From positions 2,969,001 through 3,033,000 of the forward strand of contig NZ_CP021361.1 of the NCBI RefSeq assembly GCF_002157145.1: a stretch of DNA of 64,000 bases. The letters run 5' to 3'. Origin of the DNA: Acidovorax carolinensis. Its GTDB lineage: Bacteria > Pseudomonadota > Gammaproteobacteria > Burkholderiales > Burkholderiaceae_C. Below are positions 61,073 through 64,000 of the stretch, piece after piece (the stretch's first letter is position 1; every line of letters begins with the position of its first letter). The notes beneath the pieces are model-generated. The model worked only from the letters and a program-made list of their open reading frames with translations. It made no database searches and was not told the DNA's origin. The position numbers and the translations under genes are program-made.

Positions 61073-62503
61073 TTACTGGCAGTGCCGTTCGATATACGCC
61101 TTGACCAGCAGCACATCGGCCGGCATGACCTGCACACGCTTGGGCAAGGCCTCGATGCCGGCGAACTTTTCGGGCCGCTCGGGCGCATGGCCCAGCGCCT
61201 CCTCAATGGTTTCGGCAAACTTGATGGGCAAAGCCGTTTCCAGCACGATCATCGGCACCGCCGGGTTGCCCCGGTGCTCGCGGGCCACCTTCACGCCATC
61301 GGCGGTGTGGGTGTCGATGGTCACGCCAAAGCGGTTGTAGGTGTCGCGGATGGTGGCCAGGCGGTCGGCATGGGTGCTCTTGCCGCTTTCAAAGCCGTAT
61401 TTCGCCGCAGCGTCGGCAAAGAGCGGGTCGGCGCTCAGGTCAAAGCGGCCATAGGTTTGCAAGGCGGCGCTGAACAAGGCCTTGGTGCGCTGGCCATTGC
61501 GCCCCAGCAGGTCAAAAATGAACCGCTCGAAGTTGCTGGCCTTGCTGATGTCCATCGAGGGGCTCGATGTCTCGTGCGTATCGGCGCTGCTGCGCACGCG
61601 GTACACACCGGTGCGAAAGAACTCGTCGAGCACGTCGTTCTCGTTCGTCGCCACCACCAGCTTGGCGATGGGCAGGCCCATCATGCGCGCCACATGGCCG
61701 GCGCAGATGTTGCCGAAGTTGCCGCTGGGCACGGTGAAGCTGACCTTCTGGTCGTTCGTTTCCGTTGCCTGCACGTAGCCCGCGAAGTAGTACACCACCT
61801 GCGCCAAAAGGCGCGCCCAGTTGATGGAATTGACGGTGCCGATCTTGTACTTGCGCTTGAACTCGAGATCGTTGCTGACGGCCTTGACGATGTCCTGGCA
61901 GTCGTCGAACACGCCTTCGATGGCGATGTTGTGGATGTTCTCGTCCTGCAGGCTGAACATCTGCGCCTGCTGAAAGGCGCTCATGCGGCCGTGCGGGCTG
62001 GTCATGAAGACGCGCACGCCCTCTTTGCCGCGCATGGCGTATTCGGCGGCGCTGCCGGTGTCGCCACTGGTGGCGCCCAGGATGTTGAGCTGCTCCCCAC
62101 GGCGCTTGAGCTCGTACTCGAACAGGTTGCCCAATAGCTGCATGGCCATGTCCTTGAAGGCCAGCGTGGGGCCGTTGGACAGGGCTTCGAGCCACAGGCC
62201 GTCTTCCAGGTGGCGCAACGGCACGATCTCGCCGGTGCCAAACACCTCGGCGGTGTAGGTCTTGGCGCACAGGGCGCGCAGGTCGGCGGCAGGAATGTCG
62301 TCGATGTAGAGCGACAGGATCTGGAACGCCAGCTCGGCGTAGCCCTGCTCGTGGTAAGCCTTGCGCAGGCGGGTGAGGGCTGCGTCGTCGATCTGCGGGT
62401 AATGCTCGGGCAGGTACAGCCCGCCATCGGGCGCCAGGCCTTCGAGCAGGATGTCGCAGAAATGCTTGCGATCAGGATGACCGCGTGTGGAGAGGTACAG
62501 CAT
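61073..62503 (-). CDS. thrC: threonine synthase
   Basis: 476-aa PLP enzyme converting O-phosphohomoserine to threonine. The cofactor Lys is in GPTLAFKDMAMQLLGNLFEY, the phosphate loop in ATSGDTGSAAEYAM, and the N-terminus LYLSTRGHPDRKHFCDILLE is characteristic of the long class. It follows hom by 32 bp as a threonine operon. Confidence 0.95.
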   Translation of the reverse strand: MLYLSTRGHPDRKHFCDILLEGLAPDGGLYLPEHYPQIDDAALTRLRKAYHEQGYAELAFQILSLYIDDIPAADLRALCAKTYTAEVFGTGEIVPLRHLEDGLWLEALSNGPTLAFKDMAMQLLGNLFEYELKRRGEQLNILGATSGDTGSAAEYAMRGKEGVRVFMTSPHGRMSAFQQAQMFSLQDENIHNIAIEGVFDDCQDIVKAVSNDLEFKRKYKIGTVNSINWARLLAQVVYYFAGYVQATETNDQKVSFTVPSGNFGNICAGHVARMMGLPIAKLVVATNENDVLDEFFRTGVYRVRSSADTHETSSPSMDISKASNFERFIFDLLGRNGQRTKALFSAALQTYGRFDLSADPLFADAAAKYGFESGKSTHADRLATIRDTYNRFGVTIDTHTADGVKVAREHRGNPAVPMIVLETALPIKFAETIEEALGHAPERPEKFAGIEALPKRVQVMPADVLLVKAYIERHCQ

Positions 62504-62535
62504 GGCGTTCGTTGTGCGTGTTGTGCTTGCGGCGC

Positions 62536-63870
62536 TCAGTTCAGCTCTTCCTTGCGGATGCGCGTGATGGGGGCCAGCACCGTGGGAAGCTGCTGCATCT
62601 GGGCGATGGCGTCGTTCATGGTGCCTTCGCGCGTGTCGTGCGTGAGGATGATGAGGTCGGTTTGCGTGGAACCTTCGCCGCCCACTTCGTCGGCCTCGCG
62701 CTGCAGCACGGCGTCGATGCTGATGCCGGCGTCGGCCAGGATGCCCGTCACCTTGGCCAGCACGCCGGCCTGGTCTGCCACGCGCAGGCGCAGGTAGTAG
62801 CTGGTGACCACTTCGCTCATGGGCAGCACGGGCAGCTCGCTCATGGCTTGGTCCAGGGTGTGTGGCTGGAAGGCCAGGTGCGGCACGCGGTTGAGCGGGT
62901 CCACAGTGTGCAGGCGCGTGATGTCCACCAGGTCGGCAATCACGGCGCTGGCCGTGGGCTCGGAGCCCGCGCCCTTGCCGTAGTACAGCGTGGCGCCCAC
63001 GGCGTCGCCCTGCACCACCACGGCATTCATGGCGCCCTCCACGTTGGCGATCAGGCGCTTGGATGGCACCAGGCTGGGGTGCACGCGCAGCTCGATGCCC
63101 TTGTCCACGCGCTTGGTGATGCCCAGGAGCTTGATGCGATAGCCCAGTTGCTCGGCGTATTTGATGTCGGTGGCGCTGAGCTGGGTGATGCCTTCAACAT
63201 AGGCCTTGTCGAACTGCACCGGGATGCCAAAGGCGATGGCGCTCATGATGGTGGCCTTGTGGGCGGCGTCCACGCCTTCAATGTCGAAGGTTGGGTCGGC
63301 TTCGGCATAGCCCAGGCGCTGCGCATCTTTCAGGGCGGCATCAAAGTCCAGGCCCTTGTCGCGCATTTCGGAGAGGATGAAGTTGGTGGTGCCGTTGATG
63401 ATGCCGGCCAGCCACTGGATGCGGTTGGCCGTGAGGCCCTCGCGCAGCGCCTTGATGATGGGGATGCCCCCCGCCACGGCGGCTTCAAACGCCACCATCA
63501 CGCCCTTGGCCGACGCAGCGGCAAAAATCTCGGTGCCGTGCACGGCCAGCAGCGCCTTGTTGGCCGTGACCACATGCTTGCCGGCGGCGATGGCTTCGAG
63601 CACCAGCGCCTTGGCAATGCCGTAGCCGCCAATCAGCTCGATGACGATGTCGATCTCGGGGTTGGCGATGACGGCGCGCGCGTCGCTCACCACCTGTACG
63701 CCCTCGCCCACCACTTTCCTGGCGCGCTCCACGTCAAGGTCGGCCACCATGGTGATCTCGATGCCCCGGCCCGCGCGGCGGCGGATTTCTTCCTGGTTGC
63801 GTTGCAGCACGTTGAAGACGCCGCTGCCGACGGTGCCAATGCCCAGCAGGCCTACTTGGATCGGTTTCAT
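62536..63870 (-). CDS. hom: homoserine dehydrogenase
   Basis: 444-aa enzyme reducing aspartate semialdehyde to homoserine. The NAD(P) motif is VGLLGIGTVGSGVFNVLQRN, substrate region LAGIINGTTNFILSEM with GYAEADPTFDIEGVDAAHK. A C-terminal ACT domain (LRVADQAGVLAKVTGILADA) gives allosteric control by threonine. ATG at 63870 (MKPIQVGLLG) was chosen over 63900. It is the first gene of hom-thrC. Confidence 0.96.
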   Translation of the reverse strand: MKPIQVGLLGIGTVGSGVFNVLQRNQEEIRRRAGRGIEITMVADLDVERARKVVGEGVQVVSDARAVIANPEIDIVIELIGGYGIAKALVLEAIAAGKHVVTANKALLAVHGTEIFAAASAKGVMVAFEAAVAGGIPIIKALREGLTANRIQWLAGIINGTTNFILSEMRDKGLDFDAALKDAQRLGYAEADPTFDIEGVDAAHKATIMSAIAFGIPVQFDKAYVEGITQLSATDIKYAEQLGYRIKLLGITKRVDKGIELRVHPSLVPSKRLIANVEGAMNAVVVQGDAVGATLYYGKGAGSEPTASAVIADLVDITRLHTVDPLNRVPHLAFQPHTLDQAMSELPVLPMSEVVTSYYLRLRVADQAGVLAKVTGILADAGISIDAVLQREADEVGGEGSTQTDLIILTHDTREGTMNDAIAQMQQLPTVLAPITRIRKEELN

Positions 63871-63900
63871 GGAAAAGTTACCAGTCAAAATGTGCCGCAC

Positions 63901-63929
63901 CGCTTTATCTATAAGCGCAAGCAGCTATC
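63901..63929 (-). repeat. dispersed repeat copy upstream of hom
   Basis: On the minus strand GATAGCTGCTTGCGCTTATA then GATAAAGCG. It matches the lead and both arms (TGCGCTTA/TAAAGCG) and lies between hom and the upstream partial gene. Confidence 0.7.
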
Positions 63930-63941
63930 AAAAAAAGAGTA

Positions 63942-64000
63942 TCAGTCGGTACCGAAGCGCTTGCGGTACTGCTCGAGAAAGCGCGCCACGCGGCCAATGG
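63942..64000 (-). CDS. C-terminal end of an upstream gene, probably an aminotransferase
   Basis: Nineteen codons (IGRVARFLEQYRKRFGTD then stop) enter from beyond the window. An alanine-type PLP aminotransferase often precedes hom in related genomes and ends in a similar basic helix. The fragment is too short to prove this. Confidence 0.45.
   Translation of the reverse strand, partial: IGRVARFLEQYRKRFGTD

Overview
The window is about 64 kb of a GC-rich chromosome that reads as a betaproteobacterium of the family Comamonadaceae (Acidovorax-like). The evidence is the gene order tpiA-secG-tRNA-Leu-nuoA..N followed by DUF2818 and DUF1178 genes, the rpsO-pnp block, the hom-thrC-mobB-moeA-moaD block, and a dispersed intergenic repeat built on TAGCT...AGCGCTT...AAGCGCT that I associate with this family. 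I saw no insertion sequence, integrase, prophage, CRISPR array or rRNA operon. The window is mostly core genome.

Layout. (1) 1-237: 3' end of an AttH/CrtC-like lipocalin-domain gene. (2) 287-6296, minus strand: a branched-chain amino acid-type (HAAT) ABC importer, livG-livF-two tandem binding proteins-livH-livM. (3) 6585-8399: an MsbA-like ABC exporter. (4) 8468-23757, minus strand: the complete 14-subunit complex I operon nuoA-N with two trailing small genes, preceded by tRNA-Leu(GAG), secG and tpiA. (5) 25197-30285, minus strand: quinone oxidoreductase, pnp, rpsO, aminotransferase. (6) 30383-38074, plus strand: a type IV pilus minor-pilin cluster (small secreted protein, fimT, pilV, pilW, pilX, pilY1, pilE). 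(7) 38100-42871: ribD, then divergent selD and mnmH for 2-selenouridine in tRNA, then amtB behind a good sigma-54 promoter. (8) 43076-53396: a phospholipase D-family lipoprotein, a Dus enzyme, a methyltransferase, GNAT and hypothetical genes, a NarL-type regulator with a hybrid histidine kinase, and an aldehyde dehydrogenase. Four of these genes carry single-base frameshifts. (9) 54029-64000, mostly minus strand: clpB behind a clear sigma-32 promoter, moaE, a short stretch of small genes and a cytochrome c, then moaD, moeA, mobB, thrC, hom and the end of an upstream gene.

The most useful observations are these. Five apparent one-base deletions fall in four genes between 44.8 and 53.1 kb, all in or beside short G/C-rich runs, so that stretch is either badly sequenced or decaying. 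At least a dozen copies of the hairpin repeat are present, some acting as terminators and one supplying a stop codon. LivF has Arg in place of the Walker A Lys. Well-formed sigma-54 and sigma-32 promoters precede amtB and clpB. A tandem 14-bp repeat precedes livG. pilY1 carries an AT-rich segment. I did not find a convincing undescribed multi-gene system; the window is dominated by known housekeeping modules.
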